A stretch of 64,000 nt of DNA from Microvelia longipes. Lineage: Eukaryota > Arthropoda > Insecta > Hemiptera > Veliidae. Below are positions 1-8,707 of the stretch, piece after piece (positions within the stretch are counted from its first letter, which is position 1; every line of letters begins with the position of its first letter). The translations under genes and the position numbers were made by a program. The notes under the pieces are model-generated. The model searched no databases, was not told the DNA's origin, and saw only the letters and a program-made list of their open reading frames with translations. The stretch lies in the NCBI GenBank assembly GCA_018340805.1, contig JACMZG010001914.1, positions 7,953,049 to 8,017,048 on the forward strand, in the 5' to 3' direction.

Positions 1-226
1 ATTTTTGTATAGATGTATTTTTTGTATTGCAGTTTGTATTTTTGCCAGAGATTATTTAGTCATACTTAGTTTCCTTGAAAGAAAATAAGGTGACTAAATA
101 AAGGGTGAACAATATAAAGTATTAATAATAATATTATTATAGATAATTATTAATAAGTTATAATGTTAAAGATGATTATAAATAAGTTATAATGTTATAG
201 ATGATTATAAATAAGTTATAATGTTG
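1..226. repeat. AT-rich intron sequence with short tandem repeat
   Basis: No coding sequence is seen. From about 142 to 226 a unit of roughly 28 bp built on ATAAGTTATAATGTTA is repeated about three times. Similar sequence (TTATAATGTTATAGATAATTATAAATAA) lies immediately before the 5.8-kb element at 1598 and after it at 7438, so that element probably landed in this same simple-sequence tract. Confidence 0.6.
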
Positions 227-230
227 TATA

Positions 231-1141
231 ATACGACACACGGCTAAAATCAATTGACACCCCGCCAAAATCTCAATGCTTTCAACCCTCTCTTTTTAAT
301 AAAAAAATCCCTTCTTTTATGTAACAAAAAAAATTCCCTTCTCTGGCAACACTGAAAGTCAGGTTATGTTTTGAATTTTATTATTTGTTTTTATTTGATA
401 TCGTCTTTTTTTTTTATTTTTAAAAATTAGTTATTTACTTTTTAAGAAGGAATATTGTTGTATCTTATAAATTTCCAACTAATCTTGCTTTAAATTTGTT
501 CGGGAAGTATGAATTAAGTGGAGTTAAAGTTGTTAATTACGTAATGCAATGGATCATAATAGTTCTTCGATAAAAGTTTGACGATTTAAATAAATTGTCA
601 GCTATAATTATTTTTTTCAAAACAAACTGCTTTTTTGTGTCAAGTTTGTATAATTGATTGCGTATTGTTTCATATTATAAAAATAATATGACACAATATG
701 CATTCAAAACTTAAAAAAGTCAAGACTGTCATCTATTGAAAGACGTGGCATTTAAAAAAAAATGCTGTCTTTTGGTTGACAGAGCACAGAACCTGCCCTG
801 TACTCAAATAGCAAGAAATGCTTAAAGAATACGTCAATGTCCATGCGTCAAATATAGGCACTCAGATCATATAACAACTCTGCAATAATTGGATGAATTG
901 AACAGATTGGAATGAAACGAAACGAAACGCAGATTAATGAGCATAATAAAAGTGACAAGAGGTTACAAATATTTACAACCAGTGTTGCCTTTTTATGATT
1001 TTATTTACGAAAAAGGTATTTTTTTATACCGAGGTTGGCATGAGGTGGAGGGGGAAAGAGCGGGGTCGGTCTGAACCAATAGAATTCTTTCCCTCACAGA
1101 TTTTTGGCGCGCTGTCAATTGATTTTAGCCGTGTGGCGTAC
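231..1141 (+). mobile_element. TIR element, 911 bp, copy 1 (non-autonomous DNA transposon)
   Basis: The element begins ATACGACACACGGCT and ends with the inverted version AGCCGTGTGGCGTAC; the inverted repeats are about 35 bp. It is flanked by TATA on both sides (227-230 and 1142-1145), a possible 4-bp target duplication or a 2-bp TA duplication in a palindromic context. No open reading frame longer than about 60 codons fits a transposase. A second copy of nearly the same length lies at 14099-15020 in the opposite orientation. Superfamily is not determined. Confidence 0.8.
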
Positions 1142-1145
1142 TATA

Positions 1146-1550
1146 AATAAATAAATAAATAAATAAATAAGAGAGTTTATTGTAAAGAGATTCACAAGGA
1201 ACATTTACAAAGTCAGAGCCAAATTATCAAGAACCAAATTATAAATTACTTATTTTAAAGAATTCATGGATATGGTAACAAGGGTTTTCCAACAATACAC
1301 CTTTTACCTTCGCACAGAACTCATTATATAGCATCTCACGGGTTTTCACAGAGATATGGTTATATAGTTGAACACCGAGATAACCATATCCTGTTCTGGA
1401 TTTATTGAGTCTGTGCCGCAAAGGTAGAAGGCCATTGTTTGTACTGGCTCTTGTTCCATATCCATGAATATCTTTCACCATATCAAATCTATCAGAATTC
1501 AATTTAATATACTTCACACAATGATATATGTAATAATTAAAAGTTTGTAG
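1146..1550 (-). mobile_element. 3' end of a CR1-like LINE (C-terminal tail of ORF2)
   Basis: On the - strand 1517-1239 encodes a 92-residue fragment with the HGYGTRAS...LPLRHRLNKS...YLGVQLYNH pattern. This pattern is typical of the extreme C-terminus of CR1/RTE-type LINE reverse transcriptase proteins, which end with a short tail on folding (compare 26439-26762). A (TAAA)n tract at 1146-1170 is the 3' microsatellite tail in the element's own orientation. The copy is strongly 5'-truncated, with no reverse transcriptase domain left. The clade is inferred. Confidence 0.55.
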
Positions 1551-1591
1551 ATAATTATTAATAATTTATAATGTTATAGATAATTATAAAT

Positions 1592-1597
1592 AATGTA
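1592..1597. repeat. Target site duplication AATGTA (left)
   Basis: AATGTA here is repeated at 7432-7437, directly bounding the inverted repeats of the 5.8-kb element. Six-base duplications are characteristic of Polinton/Maverick-type integration. Confidence 0.8.
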
Positions 1598-2428
1598 AGT
1601 AGGGGCAAAAGGCCGATCCGAGAACCGCCACCTCCTCCACCACCTCCTCCACCACCTCCTCCACCACCTCCTCCTCCTCCTCCTCCTCCACCACCACCAC
1701 CTCCTCCACCGCCTCCTCCTCAACCATCTCTTTATAACCCCCCCCCTCTCTTTTGCTTTGCATAGTGTAATAACAGTAAACCTTAAATATGCTTGCATAA
1801 AAATTGGTCCCAGGTAGAAGCAGGATGATTGTAGGTGTGATGTTAGTAGACCACCCTAGATTATCAAGTGTCTCTCTTAGTAAAAAGCCTTCCCACCACG
1901 TCAAGGTGGGAGACACATCGGGAAGGTGTACAGTGCCCCGTCCTCGCACTGTACTATGGCGACCATCCTCTTTAAAAATATCGCCTCTATATATTTTTTT
2001 TTTGTATTTTTTATATTTTTTAATTTTTTTTTTGGTTTTTTTTTTTTTTTTTTATTTTTTATTTTTTTTTGTTGTATTTTTTTATATTTTTTTAACGTAT
2101 TTACAAATTACACAAACACTTACATATCTTTAGCGCCATATAGGTTTACGGGACGCTATGCCACGCCAGTGACCTTAAAAGATGGAATAATGCGGTTTAC
2201 GGGTCGCTATGCCACGCCAGGGACCGCTTTGAGGGTTTACGGGTCGCTATGCCACGCCAGGGACCCTCTATGGGTTTATGGGACGCTATGCCACGCCAGG
2301 GACCCAATTATGGCACGCTTCGCCATACTAGAGTTCCATCTCGTATTTGCGGCAGCTGCTGAGACATGAGTGTAAGGCTATTTAACATATGATTAAACTC
2401 TAAGAATAAACTCGAAAATAAATCCCCA
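1598..2428 (+). repeat. Left terminal inverted repeat of capsid-bearing element
   Basis: About 831 bp, matching the reverse complement of 6608-7431 up to a shared boundary at CTCGAAAATAAATCC. Sub-parts in order: terminal AGTAGGGGC; a (CCTCCACC)n-type pyrimidine tract at about 1626-1725; two strong hairpins at 1888-1954; a long T-rich tract at about 1990-2095; and about four copies of a GTTTACGGGACGCTATGCC unit at 2143-2306. No credible protein is encoded; the apparent reading frames are low-complexity shadows. Confidence 0.8.
1888..1954. other. Conserved tandem hairpins inside the TIR
   Basis: A stem CCTTCCC...GGGAAGG encloses a nested CCACC...GGTGG stem. It is followed directly by GTACAGTGC and GCACTGTAC (1928-1936 and 1946-1954), a perfect 9-bp stem with a 9-nt loop. 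The same arrangement recurs at about 2607-2672 and, inverted, at about 7084-7150. Role unknown; a packaging, replication or transposase-binding site is possible. Confidence 0.6.
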
Positions 2429-2530
2429 CGAATGAAACTCACGTGGCTACACATGAAACCGGTAGTAAATTTATGGTTAAACCGAGTGCAGGTCCGTTTA
2501 CGAGCCATTTATACAAACTCCATACTCGAG

Positions 2531-3260
2531 CAGGATGATTTTAGGTATGATCTAGTAGGACCAGACCACCCTAGATTATCAAGTGTCTCTCTTAGTAAAA
2601 AGCCTTCCCACCACGTCAAGGTGGAGACACATCGGGAAGGTGTACAGTGCCCCGTCCTCGCACTGTACTATGGCGACCATCCTCTTTAAAAAAAATATCG
2701 CCTCTATATATTTTTTTGTGTTTTTTATATTTTTTTTTTTTTTTTTGTATTTTTTATATTTTTATTATTTTTTTGTATTTTTATTTTTTTTCTAACGTTA
2801 ATTAATTAATTAATTAATAATAATTAATTAAAAAATTAATTAATTACACTTACATCTCTTTAGCGCCATATAGGTTTACGGGACGCTATGCCACGCCAGT
2901 GACCTTAAAAGATGGAATATTGCGGTTTACGGGACGCTATTTGCCACGCCAGGGACCGCTCTGAGGGTTTACGGGTCGCTATGCCACGCCAGGGACCCTC
3001 TATGGGTTTACGGGACGCTATGCCACGCCAGGGACCCAATTATGGCACGCTTCGCCATACTAGAGTTCCATCTCGTATTTGCGGCAGCTGCTGAGACATG
3101 AGTGTAAGGCTATTTAACATATGATTAAACTCTAAGAATAAACTCGAAAATAAATCCCCACTATGAAACTCACGTGGCTACACATGAAACCGTAGTAAAT
3201 TTATGGTTAAACCGAGTGCAGGTCCGTTTACGAGCCATTTATCAAAACTCCATACTCGAG
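2531..3260 (+). repeat. Tandem duplicate of the subterminal TIR unit
   Basis: Positions 1821-2530 and 2531-3260 are adjacent direct copies, each starting CAGGATGATT and ending CCATACTCGAG. The second copy carries its own hairpins, T-rich tract and GTTTACGGGACGC repeats, plus a (TTAA)n expansion at about 2797-2850. The duplication is absent from the right TIR, so it arose after the element formed. Its inner edge coincides with the truncated end of the - strand gene. Confidence 0.8.
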
Positions 3261-3720
3261 CCTGAAGCGCAAGCAAATTTTTTATTGTGCTTATGAAGAA
3301 GGCAGGGCCTCCAGCTATAACTCAATGAACTAATTTTGGGACATTCTATCGCAAGTAAATCTATAATGACGCAATTATTTGGCAAGTATTTTTTCAATAA
3401 ACGTACTTTACCCTTTACGACAAAGTGTGTGTACCGATAAGATAAAAGTTTAAATACTAAATACAATCGCTCGTACTCAACATCACCGTCATCCCAATTA
3501 ATTCCGTGAAAATTTAATGTAAGCCAAGAATTTGTTTTCATAGATTTAGAATCTTGAATATAATTTGGCAGGGTAAAAATAACCAGCTCGAAGACGATTT
3601 CGTCTCCAGGTCCAAACATGCAAGCTCTTTAACGATGACTTGCCCCTCATTATCTACAAACCCTTGAATATCTATAATAGCGGTAGAAGGCATCTTGACT
3701 GCACGGAAGCCGAGATACAA
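3261..3720 (-). pseudogene. Small conserved element-encoded protein (decayed)
   Basis: The - strand frame begins near 3720 and contains MPSTAIIDIQGF then VDNEGQVIVKELACLDLE. It shifts frame near 3590-3610 and continues with TNSWLTLNFHGINWDDGDVEY and a tail containing IIDLLAIECPK and a CLLHKH segment. I recognise this roughly 150-residue protein as one that recurs in insect genomes beside the capsid-like gene found downstream, but know no established function. A distant resemblance to DEDD-type nucleases (an early acidic motif in a strand, a late His-rich segment) is speculation. The C-terminus is cut by the duplicated TIR unit at 3260. It is divergent from the + strand gene at 4596. Confidence 0.55.
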
Positions 3721-3764
3721 CTGACCATATCCCCTTATATCATAAACTTATATATTCATCTTGT

Positions 3765-4470
3765 TGGAGCCGAGTAGGAGCCTATATGAGCCAATTAGAG
3801 CCACTTTAGAGCCTATATGAGTCATTTAGAGCCGAGTATGAGCTATTTGGAGCCGAGTAGGAGCCTATATGGCCATTTAGAGCCGGAGTGGAGCCAATTA
3901 GAGCCATCTGGAGCCTATATGAGCCATTTGGAGCCGGTGTGGAGCCTATATGAGCCGATTTGTAGCCGAGTTGGAGCCTATATGAGCCATTTAGAGCCGT
4001 GTTGGAGCCTATATGAGCCATTTGGAGCCGGTGTGGAGCCTATATGAGCCGATTTGGAGCCGTGTTGGAGCCAATATGAGTCATTTAGAGCCGAGTATGA
4101 GCTATTTGGAGCCGAGTAGGAGCCTATATGAGCCATTTAGAGCCGGAGTGGAGCCAATTAGAGCCATCTGGAGCCTATATGAGCCATTTGGAGCCGGTGT
4201 GGAGCCTATATGAGCCGATTTGGAGCCGTGTTGGAGCCAATATGAGCCATTTAGAGCCGAGTATGAGCCATTTGGAGCCGAGTAGGAGCCTATATGAGCC
4301 TATTAGAGCCATTTTGGAGCCTATATGAGCCAATTAGAGCCACTTTGGAGCCTATATGAGCCATTTAGAGCCGAGTATGAGCCATTTGGAGCCTATATGA
4401 GCCATGTTGGAGCCTATATGAGCCATTTAGAGCCGATGTGGAGCCATCTAGAGCCGATTTGGAGTTGTGT
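3765..4470 (+). repeat. GAGCC minisatellite between the two element genes
   Basis: About 30 imperfect units of GAGCC plus 6-9 bp, arranged in higher-order units such as GAGCCTATATGAGCCATTTG. The array has few stops in several frames and yields repetitive MSHLEPxWSLYEP-type reading frames on both strands, which I regard as by-products of the repeat. It occupies the space between the divergent genes, where their promoters should lie. Confidence 0.8.
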
Positions 4471-4532
4471 TGCAGCTAATACGGGTCTAACTGGAGTTGT
4501 TGAAGCCGCTTTAGCGGTGTTTTAGCTTTCGT

Positions 4533-4550
4533 TAGTATATATATATAGAG
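4533..4550 (+). promoter_or_regulatory. Possible TATA box of the capsid-like gene
   Basis: GTATATATATATAGAG lies about 50-60 bp before the ATG at 4596, just past the end of the minisatellite. The spacing suits a TATA-driven transcript with a very short leader. No independent start-site evidence. Confidence 0.35.
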
Positions 4551-4595
4551 TTAGTGGAGCTCCAACTTTAGTATTGAGCCAGACACCGAGCAGAG

Positions 4596-6202
4596 ATGTT
4601 CTCCAAGATACGTGATTCGAGCCTCTATAAGAAGAGATTTGAAAACTTGACATTTAGTTGTCCAGACTGCTGTAAAAAGTTTATACATAAAAAAAAATTA
4701 CTTCGACACCAACGAGATAAACACTGTGAGGGGGTTGAACGCGAGGATGGTTCAGAGTTGGGATTCTACAAGGACGCCATTGCAGGTAAACATGATAAGT
4801 CAATTGAAAACTATAATAACTCTAGCGAGGCAGTATGTGGATCGGAAAAGGATAGAAAAGAAGAAGAAGAAGACGATGAGGAGGAGGATGAAGAAGATGA
4901 TGAGGAGGATGAACCTATTGATGATGTAGTAAGTAACAAAGACATAGAAGAGCCAAAAATGATTGAGATGTTAAATTTAAGTGAACACCCCGAATTTGAC
5001 GAATCGATCGAGAGTATAGAATATCATACTCATTATCCGTACGCAAACTCAAAGCTAGACGCCGGAGAAGAGATACGGATTCCGGTACAACTCCAAGACA
5101 TTTATACGCTTCCGAGTGAAAGTTTTATATATTTGGAACTATCATTTTTAAAAGAAGGAGGAAATACGGCACCGGCGAAGCACAGACTTATCAACAACGC
5201 ATTCCCGTTTTTATTCGACGAGATCCGGTATGAAATTGTGGAGTTGAGATTGATAAAGTCAGAAACCCCGGAATGACTTCGACTCTAAAAGGGATTGCAT
5301 CTCACGCGCCTATATCGTATTCCTTAAACAAATATGGGATGGACAATACCCTTCATGAAGTACAAGAAGAATCATCCACCCGGTACACGTTTGTCTACCT
5401 TTATCCTCGTTACTCGGATTCGCGGAAGATTACCGAAAAGTTTTGATAAACGTAAAGCAAGAGCTAATTTTGGTAAGAGCGAGAAACGATTCAAATTGCT
5501 TTGTACAGCATGTTCCGTACGTCGATAGGATGCACGGGCAGAAGTTCGCGAGAAGTTAAAATTGAACTTACTATCGCTTTGTTGGAAAATACCTTACGTT
5601 TCGGTTAACGAAGTTCAGAAACTAAATTTAATTAATTATTTAAAAAACAGAAAAAATAATTTCTCTCCATTTCCGAGCGTGGGATATGCACGAGTATCCC
5701 TATTACCTACGTCAAACCGACAAGTATGTCGATTAAAACTTCGACTCAACTCGAGAAACCGCGATTTTTAATTTTAGCCTTTCAAAAGGGTAGAAATAAC
5801 GTCGTCGATAAGGCATCCAGTTGTTTCGATCACTGCGATTTGACAAATGTCAAGCTTTATCTCAATTCACGAGTGTTCCCCTACGATGATCTAAATTTAA
5901 AATTCTCCCAAAATAAATTTGCTTTATTGTACCACATGTACGCGGCGTTTCAAACGTCGTACTACAACACTTATCAGAGTCTACCGTACGTATCCTTTAC
6001 AGATTTTAAGAATAAATGTCCTGTTGTAATCATTGATTGTTCGAAACAATCAGAGTCTATCAAAAAGGGTCGGTAGATGTCAGATTAGAATTTGAATCTG
6101 AAAAAGATTTCCCGGCAAATACTACCCGCGTACTGTCTATTGTTACACGATAGATTTGTTCAGTACAACCCTCTGACTAGCATTGTGCATAAAATGACAT
6201 GA
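4596..6202 (+). pseudogene. Zinc-finger plus capsid-like protein of the TIR element, broken by frameshifts
   Basis: The first intact stretch (4596-5276, 226 codons) starts with a C2H2 finger: CPDC, twelve residues, then H-X4-H. A very acidic Glu/Asp run follows at about residues 88-110. Next comes the start of a conserved body (IPVQLQDIYTLPSESFIYLE, then NNAFPFLFDEIRYEI). The body continues in shifted frames to a TGA at 6200-6202. Frame changes are apparent near 5273, 5437, 5580, 5675, 5720, 6070 and 6128. The 5726-6076 part (PRFLILAFQKGRNN, FDHCDLTNVKLYLNS, FPYDDLNLKFSQNKFALLY) is the best preserved. I recognise this as a family widespread in insect and cnidarian mobile elements that resembles double-jelly-roll major capsid proteins of small eukaryotic DNA viruses. 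That assignment needs a structure search. Not functional as it stands. Confidence 0.6.
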
Positions 6203-6607
6203 ATAGACATGTCTGGTCGAGGGGTGGGGGGGGGGTATGTATAAATAAAAAGAAAGCCAAGCAATAATAAATCAGTATGCGCAAGATGTCGACCATTTAC
6301 CATCTTAAGTGACGGTAAAAAGGTATTAGTTTGTTTAGTTAAGGTATAGCTTTTTTGAGATTAGAACATGGTAAAAGAAGTGTAAACATTCACATGTCCG
6401 ATTTGAGATGTTGAGATCGCGAAAAATGAAATTGATAATTATTTTGTAAAACGTAGTAAAGAAGATGTACAACTTGATCAAAAATTTGGTTTAATAAAAG
6501 TAAGATTGGTTAATCCTAAATTTCACGGACGTCAAGTAATTATTCGTCCAATTTGTTCGTATGAAAGAAGATAAAATATTTGTTGGTGTTGTTTTAAAAA
6601 ACCAGAG
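6203..6607 (+). other. Degraded possible coding remnant inside the element
   Basis: A G-run (about 6225-6236) and ATGTATAAATAAAA separate the capsid-like gene from a stretch at about 6390-6600. In one + frame that stretch reads like a decayed Cys-containing peptide with several stops. It could be a second gene remnant; no function is assigned. Confidence 0.3.
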
Positions 6608-7431
6608 TGGGATTTATTTTCGAGTTTATCTTAGAGTTTAATCAATATGTTAAATAGCCTTACACTCATGTCTCAGCAGCTGCCGCAAATACGAGATGGA
6701 ACTCTAGTATGGCGAAGCGTGCCATAATTGGGTCCCTGACGTGGCATAGCGTCCCGTAAACCATAGAGGGTCCCTGGCGTGGCATAGCGACCCGTAAACC
6801 CTCAAAGCGGTCCCTGGCGTGGCATAGCGACCCGTTAAACCGCATTATTCCATCTTTTAAGGTCACTGGCGTGGCATAGCGTTCCGTAAACCTATATGGC
6901 CGCTAAAGAGATGTAAGTGTTTGTGTAATTTGTAAATACGTAGAAAAAAAAAATATAAAAAAATACAACAAAAAAAATAAAAAATATAAAAAAAAAAAAA
7001 AAACCAAAAAAAAAAATTAAAAAATATAAAAATACAAAAAAAAATATATAGAGGCGATTTTTTAAAGAGGATGGTCGCCATAGTACAGTGCGAGGACGGG
7101 GCACTGTACACCTTCCCGATGTGTCTCCACCTTGACGTGGTGGGAAGGCTTTTTACTAAGAGAGACACTTGATAATCTAGGGTGGTCTACTACATCACAC
7201 CTACAATCATCCTGCTTCTACCTGGGACCAATTTTTATGCAAGCATATTTAAGGTTACTGTTATTACACTATGCAAAGCAAAAGAGAGGGGGGGGTTATA
7301 AAGAGATGGTTGAGGAGGAGGCGGTGGAGGAGGTGGTGGTGGTGAGGAGGAGGAGGAGGAGGAGGTGGTGGAGGAGGTGGGAGGAGGTGGTGGAGGAGTG
7401 GCGGTTCTCGGATCGGCCTTTTGCCCCTACT
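6608..7431 (-). repeat. Right terminal inverted repeat of capsid-bearing element
   Basis: About 824 bp, the reverse complement of 1598-2428. It holds the inverted GTTTACGGG units (about 6730-6895), the A-rich tract (about 6945-7050), the hairpins (about 7084-7150), the purine GGAGGTGG tract (about 7310-7400) and the terminal GCCCCTACT. Direct duplication AATGTA follows. Confidence 0.8.
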
Positions 7432-7437
7432 AATGTA
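7432..7437. repeat. Target site duplication AATGTA (right)
   Basis: Matches 1592-1597 exactly. Confidence 0.8.
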
Positions 7438-7499
7438 TAATGTTATAGATAATTAGATAAATAAATAGATTAGCCAAGTTTCATCTTATTTTCAGCATT

Positions 7500-7745
7500 A
7501 GTTCAATTTTTATCAGATGACTTGTGTACGTTTTTTGAAAAATTTAAAAAAATAATCCAATTGAGTTAAAATTCGGTACAAGTGTACTCCTTCAAGTAAG
7601 CATCGAGCTTGGTCAGTGCCTGGATGGGTGACATCTGGGAGTAAAAACAGATGTAATTACTATGTGAAGACGAGTGAAGTGAGTCTGAAGATGTATTATA
7701 GTATAAATTTATAACTTTGTTGTAAAGAGAAACATCTTTCTTATA
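7500..7745 (-). repeat. Dispersed repeat fragment (also at about 34230-34870)
   Basis: Shared blocks include AATCCAATTGAGTTAAAATT, a GGATGGGTGACATCTGGGA-like block and ATGTATTTACTATG-like sequence, which recur around the MITE at 34371. No protein is supported; the 62-codon - strand frame is unconvincing. Confidence 0.5.
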
Positions 7746-7749
7746 GAAT

Positions 7750-7835
7750 GGCATAATTAAAGAAAGTTCTACAAAGCTATAATTATTTCCGTTCCAATTT
7801 GAGACATCTTCAGGCTTAAACTATCTAATAACACA
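7750..7835. repeat. GAAGATG-type repeat end
   Basis: Contains TATAATTATTTCCGTTCC and CATCTTCAGGCTTAAACT, the same terminal block found as a hairpin at 45465-45650. Probably the tail of a retroelement family. Confidence 0.45.
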
Positions 7836-7839
7836 AGTC

Positions 7840-8165
7840 GTATAACTTAAATTTGTACAAGTTGTATAAATTAAATTTATACAAGTCGTATAAATTAAAT
7901 TTATACAAGTCGTATAAATTAAATTTACACAAGTCGTATAAATTAAATTAATACAAGTCATATAAATTAAATTTGTACAAATCGTATAAATTAAAATTTA
8001 TACAAGTCGTATTAATTAAATTTATACAAGTCGTATTAAATTTATACGAGTCATATTAAATTTATACAAATTGTATACATTAAATGTATACAAGTCGTAT
8101 AAATGTAACGACTTGTATAAATTAAATGTATGCAAGTCGTATAAATGTAACGACTTGTATATTCT
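7840..8165 (+). repeat. Minisatellite, about 23-bp unit (TTTATACAAGTCGTATAAAT)
   Basis: Roughly 13 units ending about 150 bp before the Sec31 exon acceptor. Each unit is weakly palindromic. Confidence 0.8.
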
Positions 8166-8313
8166 GAGGACGAGCGATGCAAGTCCGTCGTAGGGAGGAT
8201 GAGTGTAGCGTTTTCTATGTGATGATGAAAAGTTCCGAGGTACCCCACCCAATTTTTTAAAGAGAAAGTTATTAATAGAATAAAATTTAACAATTGTTTA
8301 TTTATATTTTCAG

Positions 8314-8707
8314 TTTGGGGGTAAACTTGTTGGTTTTGGTGGCGATGGTTCTACAGTGACTGTTTCCCAAGTCGAAACGGATGCTGAGTTTATCGACAGA
8401 GCTCGCAATGTTCTAGAACTGATCAACACGGGACGTGCTTCCGAGCTGTGTTCTTCAAGACAAGATCCTGTCTGGTCTTACATAGAAGCTACGTTTTCAC
8501 CCAATCCTTACTCCTCAATTAAGCAACTCTTAGGCTACTCGCAAGTTGTCAAAGAACCAGATGTAGATAGTATTAGCAATGACATGACAACTTTGACTCA
8601 TAGTGATAATATACTTGATGATACTAATAATCTAGTTAACGGTATGGAACCTAGTAAACAAGAAAATAAGAAAATGACTCCTAGCTTTATCATACCTACT
8701 GGACAAG
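8314..8707 (+). CDS. Sec31, exon following the WD40 region (first exon in window)
   Basis: COPII outer-coat subunit that, with Sec13, forms the cage on ER exit sites. The acceptor TTTTCAG ends at 8313. Translation from TTT gives FGGKLVGFGGDGS, the characteristic junction after the N-terminal WD40 propeller. EFIDRARNVLELINTGRASE, WSYIEATFSPNPYSSIKQLL and LGYSQ follow, matching the first helices of the Sec31 ACE1 region. A polar Asn/Asp-rich insert then leads to donor G/GTGAGT at 8708. Length is 131 codons plus 1 nt. The start codon and propeller exons are upstream of the window. Confidence 0.93.

Larger units (their letters stand above)
1598..7431. mobile_element. Capsid-gene-bearing TIR element (Polinton/adintovirus-like, defective)
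   Basis: A 5834-bp unit bounded by a 6-bp duplication and by inverted repeats that begin AGTAGGGGCAAAAGGCC at each end. It contains, in order: the left TIR; a tandem second copy of most of that TIR; a small - strand gene; a minisatellite; a + strand capsid-like gene with an N-terminal zinc finger; a short degraded stretch; and the right TIR. No family B DNA polymerase, retrovirus-type integrase, packaging ATPase or protease is visible, so it is either a non-autonomous derivative or a minimal element of an unrecognised type. All genes carry frameshifts, so it is an old copy. It sits inside a Sec31 intron. The link to Polintons rests on duplication length, AG termini, long TIRs and the capsid-like gene; it is inference. 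Confidence 0.75.

Noticed and set aside
1928..1975. Possible HDV-like ribozyme (TCCTCGC loop and ATGGCGA downstream)
   Set aside because: The short words occur in HDV-type ribozymes, but the 9-bp stem has a 9-nt loop that leaves no room for the P2/P3 pairing of the double pseudoknot.
1584..2369. Open frames of 109-147 codons across the TIR, including Arg/Trp-rich and Phe-rich peptides
   Set aside because: They come from the pyrimidine and T-rich tracts, recur on both strands and at the other TIR, and show no codon-level constraint.
3806..4525. MSHLEPxWSLYEP repeat proteins on both strands
   Set aside because: By-product of the GAGCC minisatellite; starts and stops follow the repeat period.
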